A DNA stretch of 64,000 nt from Aestuariibius insulae (GCF_040783535.2 NZ_JBFONW020000004.1:124001-188000); one strand, 5' to 3'; shown: positions 16,590-25,934, counted from the stretch's first letter. Program-made: numbers and translations. Notes: generated by a model from the sequence alone, not told the origin.

Positions 16590-18125
16590 TTAGTTGCTTT
16601 GCTCTGTCGCCTCGGTCTCTTGAGGTTCGGTCTCAGTCTCGGCGTTTGTGTCGGTCGAGCCCTCACTATCGGGTGACGCCTCTTCTGCTGGCGCATCCGG
16701 TGTGCTGGTTGCGTCCTCTTCTGTGGCAGGAGCATCCTGTGTGGCCAGCGCACCATTGGTCCACTCGCCGGAGGCTTCCTCTCCGCTGGCAAAGCGCATC
16801 GTGCCTTGACCCTGACGTTTGCCGCCGACGAAGCTGCCTTCATAGACGTCGCCGTTCGAGTAGGTCGCGACGCCGCTTCCACTCATTTCACCATCCTGCC
16901 ACTCACCCGTATAGGTGAAGCCGCCCGGCATTGTGATCGTGCCCTGACCTTCCCGCTCGCCTTCCGAGAACATCCCCTCATAGACGGTCCCGTCCGCGTA
17001 GCTCGCCTTGCCCTCGCCGTCGCGCTGGCCCTCGACCCAATTGCCTTCATAGCGGTATCCGTCGGGGTAGGTCATGACGCCGAAGCCGTGGTTCAAAGCG
17101 TTCTCGAAGCTGCCTTCATAGATGATACCATCGGGATAGGCGGCGGTGCCTTCGCCTTCGATCACACCGGCGACCCAAGCTCCTTCATAGGTGGCGCCAT
17201 CGGGATAGGTGATCTTTCCTTGACCGTTTGCGACACCTTCGGCCAGCTCACCCGTGTAGACCGCGCCATCTGGGTAAGTGACGGTTCCCTCGCCCGAAAT
17301 GCGCCCGTCGACCCAGCTTCCGCTATAGGTATAGCCATCGGTTCCGGTGAAGGTGCCTTGTCCCTCCCGGCGATCATTGACAAAGGCACCTTCATAGACG
17401 TCGCCGTTGGCGTAGGTCACCTTGCCTTGGCCTTCGCGTTTGCCTGCCACAAGGGTGCCTTCGTAGATATCGCCGTTCGGCTGGATCAGGCGGCCTTCGC
17501 CTTGGATCTCTCCCGCCTCGAAGGTCCCGGTATAGGTCAGACCATCGGGCAGCGTCAGCGTGCCTTCACCCTGACGCTGATCGTTTACCAGCGCGCCTTC
17601 GTAGACGGCGCCTTCGGCATAGGTGATCGTGCCTTGGCCTTCTTTGACGCCATTGAGCCAGTCGCCCTCGTAGACGTAACCCGACGGCGCACGCATGGTC
17701 CCGCGGCCATGATGTGTCGCGTTCAGAAAGCCGCCCTCGTAGGTGACGCCATTCGCATAGGTCGCCTGTCCTTCGCCGGTAATCTTTCCGTCGACCCATT
17801 CGCCCTCATAGGTTCCTCCATCGGAAAACGTGATCTTGCCGGTTCCTTCCGGCTTGCCGTTGGCAAATTCTCCTTCGTAGACCGATCCGTTGGGAAACTC
17901 TGCGGTGCCTTGTCCGCGGACCTCTCCATCCACCCATTCACCGCTATAGACATATCCGTTTGGTAGCCGGTAGGTCCCCTGACCATGCTGCTTTCCATTT
18001 CGGAACGTACCTTCGTAGACCCCGCCGTCTTCGTACTGTTTTGTTTCGACGTCCTGCGCGGGAAGCGGGGCGGCAAGGACGAGAGCCAGTCCGATCGTGG
18101 CGAGGCGGGTCAGGGTCATGCTCAT
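16590..18125 (-). CDS. Secreted protein with 18-19 MORN repeats
   Basis: A signal peptide (residues 1-23, MSMTLTRLATIGLALVLAAP) is followed by an unbroken series of 23-residue MORN units of the form YEGxFxNGxxxGxGTxTYxDG. I count 18 complete units plus one partial. The C-terminal tail of about 50 residues is highly acidic (Glu/Thr/Ala/Pro). The start at 18125 is chosen because GAGG lies upstream and it places the signal peptide at the N-terminus. MORN repeats bind membranes or proteins in other systems; the role of exported bacterial versions is unknown. The repetitive plus-strand DNA is caused by this protein and is not a DNA repeat element. Confidence 0.88.
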   Translation of the reverse strand: MSMTLTRLATIGLALVLAAPLPAQDVETKQYEDGGVYEGTFRNGKQHGQGTYRLPNGYVYSGEWVDGEVRGQGTAEFPNGSVYEGEFANGKPEGTGKITFSDGGTYEGEWVDGKITGEGQATYANGVTYEGGFLNATHHGRGTMRAPSGYVYEGDWLNGVKEGQGTITYAEGAVYEGALVNDQRQGEGTLTLPDGLTYTGTFEAGEIQGEGRLIQPNGDIYEGTLVAGKREGQGKVTYANGDVYEGAFVNDRREGQGTFTGTDGYTYSGSWVDGRISGEGTVTYPDGAVYTGELAEGVANGQGKITYPDGATYEGAWVAGVIEGEGTAAYPDGIIYEGSFENALNHGFGVMTYPDGYRYEGNWVEGQRDGEGKASYADGTVYEGMFSEGEREGQGTITMPGGFTYTGEWQDGEMSGSGVATYSNGDVYEGSFVGGKRQGQGTMRFASGEEASGEWTNGALATQDAPATEEDATSTPDAPAEEASPDSEGSTDTNAETETEPQETEATEQSN

Positions 18126-18229
18126 TTCAAGTCCTCGGGGAAGTTTTTCGCAGGGTATAGGCGGGAGGAGGGCCGTCAAGCTTCAGGAGCGGGTTTCCTC
18201 GCGCCGTGGGTCTGCTACATCGCATTTGT

Positions 18230-19915
18230 ATGGATGGAACAACGGATATCAACGCGCGCTTTCGTATTCTTCTGGCGCAGCTCAATCCCGTTATGGGAGA
18301 TTTGTCGGGCAATTCGGCGAAGGCTTTGGCGGCTTGGAAGGAAGGGCGCGAGCGAGGGGTCGATCTTGTCGCTTTGCCCGAGATGTTCCTGACAGGATAT
18401 CAGACGCAGGATCTGATCCGGAAACCGGCTTTTGTTCTTGATGCTGCGCAGCATCTTGACCGGCTCATGTCGGACTGTGTCGCTGGCCCGGCGATTGCGA
18501 TTGGCGGGCCTTTCCTTGACGGAACCCGGCTGCACAACGCCTATCACGTCTTTCATGACGGTCGGATCGTTAGCCGTGCGTTCAAGCATTTTCTTCCGAA
18601 CTTCAATGTCTTCGACGAGGTTCGGGTGTTCAATCGAGGGCAGGTTCAGGGGCCTTGGAGCTTGGACAATCATGGCCCGCGGATCGGGAATCCGATTTGC
18701 GAGGATGCCTGGTATCCGGATGTGACCGAGACGATGGCGGAATGCGGTGCCGAGATCCTCGTCATCCCTAACGGATCGCCCTATTTTCGCGACAAGATGG
18801 AAGTGCGCCTCAATCACATGGTGTCGCGAGTGGTCGAGACGGGACTTCCCCTGGTTTATCTCAACCTTGTGGGCGGACAGGACGATCAGATGTTCGATGG
18901 CGGCTCGTTTGTTCTGGATCGTCATGGCGCGTTGGTCATGCAGATGCCTCTTTTTGAAGAAGGCTACGGAGAGATAGCCTTTATGCGGGAAGAGGGCGGG
19001 TGGTCGCCTGAACCCGGAATGTTGTCGGATATTCCGTGCTCTTTCGAGCAGGACTACCGCGTCATGGTTGAGGCGTTGCGTGATTATATGTCGAAAACCG
19101 GGTTCTCAAAGACCTTGCTGGGACTCTCGGGGGGGATCGACTCGGCGCTCGTGGCTGCGATTGCGGTCGATGCGTTGGGAGCGGATCAGGTCCGCTGTGT
19201 CATGTTGCCGTCCCGATATACGTCCGAGAGTTCCTTGCAGGATGCAGCGGATGCGGCCGGACTTTTGAGATGCCAGTTGGATGAAGTGTCGATTGCGGGA
19301 TCGCAAGAGGCCGTCCACGATGCACTTGCACCGCTTTTTGAAGGGCAGGCGGAAGACGTCACCGAGGAGAATATACAGTCGCGGTTGCGCGGGCTTCTTC
19401 TCATGGCGCAGTCGAACAAGTTCGGGGAAATGTTGTTGACGACCGGAAACAAGTCTGAGGTCGCTGTCGGGTATGCCACGATCTATGGCGACATGTCAGG
19501 TGGCTACAACCCGATCAAAGACCTTTACAAGACCCGCGTCTTTGACATCTGCCGGTGGAGGAACCGGACCTGGCGGACCTGGATGAAGGGGCCGGAGGGA
19601 GAGGTCGTTCCCGTTTCTATCATCGAAAAACCTCCTTCCGCCGAATTGCGACCGGATCAGAAGGACGAGGACTCGCTGCCGCCTTACGAGGTGCTTGATG
19701 GCATCCTCAAAATGCTGGTGGACGACGAAAAGTCAGTCGCCGATTGCGTTGAGGCAGGCTACGAGAGAGAGATCGTCAAGAAGATCGAACATCTGATTTA
19801 TATCAGTGAGTATAAGCGGTTCCAATCTGCTCCGGGGGCACGTCTCTCTCCGAGAGCATTCTGGCTTGATCGGCGGTATCCGATCGTCAACAGATGGCGA
19901 GACCCAAGCGGCTAA
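18230..19915 (+). CDS. nadE: Glutamine-dependent NAD+ synthetase
   Basis: The enzyme amidates nicotinate adenine dinucleotide to NAD+ using glutamine. The 561-residue protein has an N-terminal nitrilase-type glutaminase domain with the triad E51 (LPEMF), K119 (FKHFLPNF) and C157 (ICEDAW), and a C-terminal synthetase domain with the PP-loop SGGIDS at 300-305. A GTG at 18206 is possible but the ATG at 18230 begins the conserved region more naturally. It diverges from the MORN gene. The C-terminus keeps the RFQSAPG and FWLDRRYPIVNRWRD blocks of the family. Confidence 0.95.
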   Translation: MDGTTDINARFRILLAQLNPVMGDLSGNSAKALAAWKEGRERGVDLVALPEMFLTGYQTQDLIRKPAFVLDAAQHLDRLMSDCVAGPAIAIGGPFLDGTRLHNAYHVFHDGRIVSRAFKHFLPNFNVFDEVRVFNRGQVQGPWSLDNHGPRIGNPICEDAWYPDVTETMAECGAEILVIPNGSPYFRDKMEVRLNHMVSRVVETGLPLVYLNLVGGQDDQMFDGGSFVLDRHGALVMQMPLFEEGYGEIAFMREEGGWSPEPGMLSDIPCSFEQDYRVMVEALRDYMSKTGFSKTLLGLSGGIDSALVAAIAVDALGADQVRCVMLPSRYTSESSLQDAADAAGLLRCQLDEVSIAGSQEAVHDALAPLFEGQAEDVTEENIQSRLRGLLLMAQSNKFGEMLLTTGNKSEVAVGYATIYGDMSGGYNPIKDLYKTRVFDICRWRNRTWRTWMKGPEGEVVPVSIIEKPPSAELRPDQKDEDSLPPYEVLDGILKMLVDDEKSVADCVEAGYEREIVKKIEHLIYISEYKRFQSAPGARLSPRAFWLDRRYPIVNRWRDPSG

Positions 19916-20017
19916 TCCACATATGGTGAGCCTCGGAAGACCCTCGCCGATTGAGGCTTTTCACCAAAATAATAAGCTTTTACTCGCTGTCTTGAGGCAT
20001 AAGGGATTCTCGGACCG

Positions 20018-21127
20018 TTAGCTTTCTACCAGCTCGTTCTGAGAAAGGAGCTGTCCGGGAAGCGAGAAACCGACCCAGGTTCCCGGGCGATTGGTGTTGA
20101 TCTGCCGGATGGTTCCATCTCTTTCTTCAATCAAATCCCTCACAAGAAGCATCTCAGGTCTTGCATCGGAATCGTCCCGACGAGGCACAACACAGCGACC
20201 GTCTGCCCTTAAGTTAGGAGCGGGTCCGAGGCTATCATCTGACAGGGTGAACCAAAGCCGATCGTCGGATCCGTTATCCTGCATGACTGACAATTCGATC
20301 TTGCGGCCAGCATAGCGCAGCGCATTTTCGAGAAGGCTTCGGATTATCAGTTGCAGCGCGACGCGGTCTGTCTTGATGCGATGGTGGGGAAAGACGATCC
20401 GGAACTTTTTTTCCGGATCGAGAAGGGCCGTGAACTCCTTGCAGATCTTTTCCAGACTAATGTCTGTATGCGATTCGCTCTTAAGGCTGAACTCTTCCGC
20501 ACGTTCGAGGATTCCTCCCATCGTGTTCAGCGCCGACTCGGTGACATTCTCGATCATATCGATGTGGTTAATCTTTTCGTCACCGAGATCGAGGAATCCG
20601 TCCTTGATGATGGCTACGAGACCCAAAATAGTCCTGAGCGGCCCGCGCATATCTTCGACAGCCATGGCGGAGAACAGGCGCAGATCGTCGATCAGCGAAG
20701 TGAGCTGGGATTGTTCCGCGACATACTCAAAATCACGTTGCTTGTAATCGGTGATATCGACAGCGCTTCCGATGATTAGACAGACGTCGCCATCATCATT
20801 GAAGGTGGGCGAGAGCGTTGTTTGATACCATCGTGCGCCCCCCTTCATTTCGAGAACTTCTTCATAGGTATAAGGTTTGCGACTGTTGAGACAGATCGAG
20901 TAATTGCGACAGACGGCGTCGGCGACCCGCGGAGGAAGGGCTTCTTGAGGCGTCCGCCCCATCAAATCCTCGTTGGTCAGACCGGTAAGCGTCTGATGCA
21001 TCAGGTTGAGTCTGCGATACCGAAAACCGCCGTCAGGTTCGACATCGATCAAAAACATGATCTGTGCGAGAGAATCAACGAGACGATCGATCGTTACGAA
21101 GTTGGCGGCATCAATGGGAGCGGTCAT
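20018..21127 (-). CDS. PAS-domain protein with degenerate histidine-kinase core
   Basis: The 369-residue soluble protein has a PAS domain (about 15-128, ending VCLIIGSAVDITDYKQRD), a helical DHp-like region and a HATPase-like C-terminus (IIRSLLENALRYAG carries the N-box). At the place of the phospho-acceptor histidine the sequence reads FSAMAVEDMRGPLRTI, with Glu158 where active kinases have His. The ATP-lid glycines are also poor (DDSLGPAPNLRAD). It therefore probably does not autophosphorylate and may sense a ligand or act as an allosteric partner of another kinase. There is no response regulator nearby. Its ribosome binding site is inside a strong hairpin. Confidence 0.78.
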   Translation of the reverse strand: MTAPIDAANFVTIDRLVDSLAQIMFLIDVEPDGGFRYRRLNLMHQTLTGLTNEDLMGRTPQEALPPRVADAVCRNYSICLNSRKPYTYEEVLEMKGGARWYQTTLSPTFNDDGDVCLIIGSAVDITDYKQRDFEYVAEQSQLTSLIDDLRLFSAMAVEDMRGPLRTILGLVAIIKDGFLDLGDEKINHIDMIENVTESALNTMGGILERAEEFSLKSESHTDISLEKICKEFTALLDPEKKFRIVFPHHRIKTDRVALQLIIRSLLENALRYAGRKIELSVMQDNGSDDRLWFTLSDDSLGPAPNLRADGRCVVPRRDDSDARPEMLLVRDLIEERDGTIRQINTNRPGTWVGFSLPGQLLSQNELVES

Positions 21128-21131
21128 CTGT

Positions 21132-21160
21132 CTCTCCAGTCGGGATCTTTGACTGGAGAG
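21132..21160 (-). promoter_or_regulatory. Perfect hairpin hiding the ribosome binding site of the PAS gene
   Basis: On the minus strand CTCTCCAGTC pairs perfectly over 10 bp with GACTGGAGAG around a 9-nt loop. The second strand contains GGAGAG, the Shine-Dalgarno sequence for the ATG at 21127, four bases beyond the stem. Translation should need opening of this stem. It lacks a U-tract, so it is not an obvious terminator of the upstream MBL gene. Confidence 0.65.
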
Positions 21161-21197
21161 AACAACATGGGAATGAATAAATTCCTAAGATCGGCCT

Positions 21198-22112
21198 TTA
21201 ACCGATGAACTGATAGCTCACCGGAATGTAGTGAAAGCCTTCTCCCCGCTCCTCGACGAAGCCAGCTGCGGGGAAGGGCATATGATAACCGATGATCGGA
21301 ATTCTCTCCGCTGCGACCATACCAAGAATATTACGCCGCGACTGGGCGGCTGCTTCCTTGTCCATGTCGAACCGCACCTCCCAGTCGGGATAGGCCAGCG
21401 ACCAGACGTAGTGGTTGGCCAGATCTGCCATCAGGAGCATCTGTTGACCGCCGCTTTCCAGCAAGTAAGTCATATGGCCGGGAGTATGTCCGAATGCCGC
21501 GCGAGCTGTGATCCCGGTCCTTACTTCGGCTCCATCGTCCAAAAGCGTGAACCGGTCCTGGAGAGGTGTGACGTTCGCCGTGACTGCCTCGTTTGAATTC
21601 TGAGTCCAATAGTCGAACTCTTGCTTGCCGGTTAGATGCTCCGCGTTCCCGAAAGTTGCAGCACCGTCGGACATCAGTCCTCCGATATGATCGCCATGCA
21701 TGTGAGTGATCACGACATGGGTCATATCCTCCGGGCTGTATCCGGCATCGCCGAGTGCGGTTTGCAAGCCGCCCTGCCCAAGCCCGGTGTCGAACAGGAT
21801 CACTTCCGATCCTGTATCAACCAAGGTTGGTGTGAAAAAGAAATGCGCGGCGTCGGTGCCGATAAAGTTCGCCTCGCTCACGCTTTGGAATTCTTCGGCA
21901 GAGACGTTCATGCCAAAAATCGACTGGGGTTCATCGCGCGGCGTGTGGCCATCAAGCAAGGTCACGACCTTGAACTCTCCCAGCTGAAAGGATCGATGGG
22001 ACGGCAAGAACGACGTTTCCGAATGTCCAGCGGTTGTCGCGATCTGGGGGGTGAGGATCAGAGCAGGGGAGGCCAGTCCGGCCACCAGCGTCTGTCGACG
22101 AGTAAAATGCAT
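21198..22112 (-). CDS. Exported MBL-fold metallohydrolase
   Basis: The 304-residue protein has a twin-arginine-like N-terminus (FTRRQTLVAGLASPALIL) and the metallo-beta-lactamase zinc motif THMHGDHIGG, followed by downstream metal ligands in FGHTPGHMTY and in the late MADLANH and GYHMPFP segments. It resembles the AttM/quorum-quenching-like and SDR-independent hydrolase group, but the substrate cannot be named. The Tat-type signal suggests folding with metal in the cytoplasm and action in the periplasm. It is followed on the same strand by the PAS protein gene 70 bp downstream. Confidence 0.85.
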   Translation of the reverse strand: MHFTRRQTLVAGLASPALILTPQIATTAGHSETSFLPSHRSFQLGEFKVVTLLDGHTPRDEPQSIFGMNVSAEEFQSVSEANFIGTDAAHFFFTPTLVDTGSEVILFDTGLGQGGLQTALGDAGYSPEDMTHVVITHMHGDHIGGLMSDGAATFGNAEHLTGKQEFDYWTQNSNEAVTANVTPLQDRFTLLDDGAEVRTGITARAAFGHTPGHMTYLLESGGQQMLLMADLANHYVWSLAYPDWEVRFDMDKEAAAQSRRNILGMVAAERIPIIGYHMPFPAAGFVEERGEGFHYIPVSYQFIG

Positions 22113-22234
22113 CTTGAGATATCCTTCCGATGGTCCCGATAGTCCTTCAAATAGGGCAGGTCAGCGAATGGAAAGGGCTGTTCCGAAGGGATCGCGGTCA
22201 CATCTGCACGATCGACATGCCGTTTAAACACCAA

Positions 22235-22263
22235 GGGCCTCTTCCTTATCAAGAAAGAGGCCC
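22235..22263 (-). terminator. Terminator of the TadE/TadG-like operon
   Basis: GGGCCTCTT (22235-22243) and AAGAGGCCC (22255-22263) form a perfect 9-bp stem around an 11-nt loop, 34 bp after the last tad-like stop. The trailing minus-strand sequence TTGGTGTTT is only moderately U-rich. Confidence 0.65.
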
Positions 22264-22296
22264 ATCGATCGCGCCAAGAACTCGGTGCGTCTTGGA

Positions 22297-22866
22297 TTAG
22301 ATGATCGGGTCATCCGGAGATGCCGGACAAGTATCAAAGCAAATCCTACCTGAACGAGGACGGGCTGCAACGAATTCGTTGAGGTCAAAACCTGACATGC
22401 CGATATTAAAGAATGGCTGAAAGTCGGATTTGGTCTGAACAAGTACGATTGTATCGCCATCCGACATGATTGGCAGTCGGTCGGAAATTTGCGTATCGCC
22501 GATTGCACCGGTCGGAAGAGGAATGCTGCCGCCGCGCGCTTCGGACCATTCGACCAGGTATTGGGTATTGTCCAAATCGTAGGTGATACTGGAAATGATG
22601 AGCGTGGGCGTGGTTTTGGAGCGTGTCAGTGTCTTCTGAAGGCGGTACATGCCATCGATATAACTATCATCGACTGGATTGACCTCGCGGCTGACGATAT
22701 CTGCGATCGTATCAGCCATCCGGATGTTCAAAGCTCGTTCTCGATAGGCATCGAAGAAGATGTAACAAGCGAGGAAACCCCACGCGAGTAATGGAAACAT
22801 GAGAGCGATTTCGATGGATTGAACCCCATCCTGGTCGCGGCGGAACTGGTTAAGACGCTGTTTCAT
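22297..22866 (-). CDS. TadE-like pseudopilin-family protein
   Basis: The 189-residue protein starts at 22866 (MKQRLNQFRRDQDG), one base after the stop of the preceding gene. After a charged N-terminus it has the TadE signature QSIEIALMFPLLAWGFLACYIFFDAY at about 16-41, with a glutamate near the start of the single membrane helix. The rest is exported. TadE proteins are minor components of Tad (Flp) pilus systems. A longer upstream open frame is discarded because it runs through the preceding gene and lacks conserved sequence. Confidence 0.8.
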   Translation of the reverse strand: MKQRLNQFRRDQDGVQSIEIALMFPLLAWGFLACYIFFDAYRERALNIRMADTIADIVSREVNPVDDSYIDGMYRLQKTLTRSKTTPTLIISSITYDLDNTQYLVEWSEARGGSIPLPTGAIGDTQISDRLPIMSDGDTIVLVQTKSDFQPFFNIGMSGFDLNEFVAARPRSGRICFDTCPASPDDPII

Positions 22867-22867
22867 A

Positions 22868-23422
22868 CTAGAAGGGCTCAATTGCAAAAGCTCCGAGAGA
22901 GACGAGGGCGTAGGATCCGCCACTTGCCTTGGGGATCGACTTTCCAAACCCGGTTGTCGGGAAGAAAGGATTGAACAAAGCGCAGACACGCAGAACCATG
23001 AGCTGATTAGGCGCTCCCTCTTGCACTTCGTTTGCCGGCTGAACAGGCGTTCCGTCACTGATATCAAGACATTTCGTCTCAGCCGGAACGCTTGAGTCAG
23101 TGAAATTGCGTGCGTCCAAAGCCAGCATTTCGACACGGACCTGATTGGGGCAATCCGGGATCATTAGTGAGTTTGCACAAACATCCGCACGGATATCTTC
23201 AGCTGTGATAGCAGCTTGGTTGAGACGGATCGACCTTACGGTCAGATCCAGTCCGCGTTCCAGAACGACATGCCGGATCGAGTAGACGCCCACCTCGACC
23301 GCAGCAAGAAAGAGGAACATTACCGTTGGGAAGAAGATGATGAACTCAATAGTCTGGTTGCCGCTTTCATCTTTGCGAAAACGAGAGGCTGCTTGGTGGA
23401 GCGATGACAAGACGCGGATCAT
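22868..23422 (-). CDS. TadE-like protein with cysteine-rich ectodomain
   Basis: The 184-residue protein has RFRKDESGNQTIEFIIFFPT, the TadE-type E-x-hydrophobic start of a membrane helix (about 24-48), then an exported domain of about 130 residues with four cysteines (VCANSLMIPDC, TKCLDI, VCALF). It overlaps the TadG-like gene by 4 bp and is one base from the second TadE-like gene. The three genes make one transcription unit. Confidence 0.8.
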   Translation of the reverse strand: MIRVLSSLHQAASRFRKDESGNQTIEFIIFFPTVMFLFLAAVEVGVYSIRHVVLERGLDLTVRSIRLNQAAITAEDIRADVCANSLMIPDCPNQVRVEMLALDARNFTDSSVPAETKCLDISDGTPVQPANEVQEGAPNQLMVLRVCALFNPFFPTTGFGKSIPKASGGSYALVSLGAFAIEPF

Positions 23423-25473
23423 TGTGTCAACCTTAATGCCTTGACGTCGAGAGCGATGTCCTTGAAAGCATCGACAATTCCTGCGGTGTTGGTGTCCTTG
23501 AAATATTTCTCACCGCGTGTCGCGCAGTTGCGCATCAGATCCCGAGCCGCAGTGTCGCCGCTCAAGTTCATTGCAACACTGTAAATCGTGACATTGCGAT
23601 CATTGGTGTCGTCCATCTCCAAGGGTAGGGGCGGATCATTATCCGCTATTTGCGGGCTATCAGGTGTCAAACCCTTGGCAATGTTGCACAGCTCCAGCAT
23701 GCGAGACTTTGCGTTTTCGTTGTCTTTTGCATCAGCCCAAAGTGTTTGATACATGGCCCATTCTTCATCCGAGAGTTCGCCGTCATCGTACAAATCTTCA
23801 AGAAGATCATCCCGGAGATCGACCATTTCGTAGCGGTCGAACAGATCTGGATGGCTCAACCTAGTGAGCGGCGGATCAACTCCATCAAGAAGATAAGCCC
23901 AGTCAGCACGGCTGTCCCATAGAGCTTTGTCTTCGTTCTGTTCGTCCGTCGTTCTGACGTCATTATAGTCCGCATTCGGAAGCTCGTTCATAACGGCGAT
24001 CAAATCTGCGGTATCGAAGCGATCGCCGCTATCGTACTCATCACTTTCGTTGAGATAGAGCCAAGCGACGCGGGCGGCCGGAGTATCAGGCCACGGCATG
24101 TACTCTTCTTCTTCGACCCAATACCACTCATTGCCCGGAGCATTGTCGTTCTTGTCGCTTACAGACACACGCTCCATCGGCGCGGTGACACCGTCGGGCG
24201 TTGTAATCTGACCGCGCAGGAGAACCGATTTAAACCCCGTATCTTCATCGAAGAAGACGTTCGACGGGCGATCGCGGAATTCTTGACGGGGCGGAACCAC
24301 CCAGTTCATCATACCATCTGTCATCAAGACGAGGATCTTACGGGTCGTCGCCTCGCTTGTGTCGAAATCCAATGGACGGTTCTGCGCCAAATCCTCAATG
24401 ATATTGGCAGTGCGTAGATCTGCGTTAACATCGCGGCTACCCGGATCGAGCAGGGCAAGACCCCATTTTAGACCGATATCGATACTCGTCGATCCATCCG
24501 CAGTCAGGTCACGAATATGTTCGACAAGCGGGCTGTTATCTCCAGCTTGGGTCTGGAAGGCCAAAATTGCGTTGTCCTCGACCTTTGTATTCGGATCGAC
24601 ATCAGCCGCTCTTCGGCAGCGAGGGGCCTCGAGCTGGCGTTCGCCTACACTGGCATGGTCTTCATGAGGTTCGTATCTGTCATTATTACGATTGTCGAAA
24701 TGTGGGTACTGCTGAAGAAGAAGGGTTTTGCTGAGTGCCGTTGTCTCGAATGCAGAATCCTCAAATTCTACACAGTTCGAATAAGGGTGATCCGTGTTTC
24801 CGTCTACATTGTAGAAGTCCATGAGGTCTTCACCAACATTGACCGTCGCAGAATATGGAACAATCGAAATCGTTTTGAGAGACGACGTATTGGCGTCCTG
24901 AGCGTCCTCGATAATAATGTTCACAAAGCCTTCCGCTGCTTCGCGAAGTTTCTCGATCCGCCCGTTTCGTCCCATCGAGCCGGAGATATCCAGAACCAGA
25001 GAGATTTCGATATGCGGCGTGCTCTCGTCTGCCTTTGCAGCTGCGGCTGCGGCCAACTGATTGATGCCGATGAACTGCATAAGAACCGTATCAAGGTTCA
25101 CGATGCCGGTAACCTTCGCGGACCGCTCGCGGCCATTATTGACAACGACAATCTTATCGTCCGGGACATATCCTTTGACGCCTGATTTTTTGAGATAGTC
25201 GGTGATAACCTCTCTCTGATCCAGTGTCTGATCGAGAGCGGCGCCAGCAAGCACGGCGCGGTCTATGGATGTCTGAAGGCGAGCACGTTCCGACTCGAGA
25301 CGCATGAAATCGACGGCGAGGCTTCCGGCCATGATCATCATCAGAAAGATGAACAAGCTGAAGATCATCATGCCACCCTCATTATCCTTGCGGAAACGCT
25401 GGAGGTGAGAGATTCGCGGGGTCGACCGAGCAAAGGCCGAGGTCACGCTATTCCTTACGCGCGCAGAAAACAT
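23419..25473 (-). CDS. TadG-like protein with von Willebrand factor A domain
   Basis: The 684-residue protein has the same FRKDNEGG motif ahead of a membrane helix (FSLFIFLMMIMAGSLAVDFM, about 38-57), then LESERARLQTSIDRAVLAGAALD, typical of the TadG/Flp N-terminal domain. A vWA domain follows with an intact metal-binding DISGSMG motif (about 158-164) and further conserved acidic residues in LMTDGMMNW. A very acidic insertion (Asp/Glu/Asn-rich) interrupts the vWA domain at about 225-560. It probably localises to the cell surface or periplasm. No tad assembly genes are present in the window. Confidence 0.85.
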   Translation of the reverse strand: MFSARVRNSVTSAFARSTPRISHLQRFRKDNEGGMMIFSLFIFLMMIMAGSLAVDFMRLESERARLQTSIDRAVLAGAALDQTLDQREVITDYLKKSGVKGYVPDDKIVVVNNGRERSAKVTGIVNLDTVLMQFIGINQLAAAAAAKADESTPHIEISLVLDISGSMGRNGRIEKLREAAEGFVNIIIEDAQDANTSSLKTISIVPYSATVNVGEDLMDFYNVDGNTDHPYSNCVEFEDSAFETTALSKTLLLQQYPHFDNRNNDRYEPHEDHASVGERQLEAPRCRRAADVDPNTKVEDNAILAFQTQAGDNSPLVEHIRDLTADGSTSIDIGLKWGLALLDPGSRDVNADLRTANIIEDLAQNRPLDFDTSEATTRKILVLMTDGMMNWVVPPRQEFRDRPSNVFFDEDTGFKSVLLRGQITTPDGVTAPMERVSVSDKNDNAPGNEWYWVEEEEYMPWPDTPAARVAWLYLNESDEYDSGDRFDTADLIAVMNELPNADYNDVRTTDEQNEDKALWDSRADWAYLLDGVDPPLTRLSHPDLFDRYEMVDLRDDLLEDLYDDGELSDEEWAMYQTLWADAKDNENAKSRMLELCNIAKGLTPDSPQIADNDPPLPLEMDDTNDRNVTIYSVAMNLSGDTAARDLMRNCATRGEKYFKDTNTAGIVDAFKDIALDVKALRLTQ

Positions 25474-25934
25474 TGCTTTACCTTTCGTCCGCTCGGCAGA
25501 AGAGCGGGCTAGACATCCTGAGTGGTGATCCCTTCCTTAACAGTTTCTTACTCAAACAGCATGAGCAAATTTGGTCCGAACTTGTCGAAAGACGGGTGGT
25601 ATTGTGGATTTGCAATCACAATGCGCGAAATATCTAGAAACTGTTCGCCATGTTAAGACAATTCAAAGGATTACAGCGCGTTGCAGATGTGGCTGCGAAT
25701 CAACCAGAGGGCTCTCTAAGAGGTGGTTCCCGAGACCAGAGGCTCAATTTCCTATTGTTTTGATGATGAAGCTCGCCTCTCGAGCGAAGTGTCCTTCTGA
25801 ACTCACCTGCTTCGGTCTCGATATTGATCGCTTGCTGTTAGAATTCGTCGAGAACGGCAGGACCATGGCGCCGCACGCCACATTGTCGGGCCAACTTTGT
25901 TACTCACAGTCGTCTACGGACAAGGTGCAGAACG
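25474..25934. other. Intergenic region upstream of the tadG-like gene
   Basis: These 460 bp lie between the end of egtD and the start of the TadG-like gene, both on the minus strand, and should hold the promoter of the tad-like operon. A small hairpin CCGCTC/GAGCGG (25489-25507) lies close to the gene start. An open frame on the plus strand running into egtD is Arg/Cys/Ser-rich and not protein-like. Nothing else was recognised. Confidence 0.4.

Noticed and set aside
16806..17966. Repetitive plus-strand DNA that could suggest a CRISPR or satellite array
   Set aside because: The periodicity of 69 bp equals the 23-residue MORN repeat of the coding strand, and units vary in sequence.
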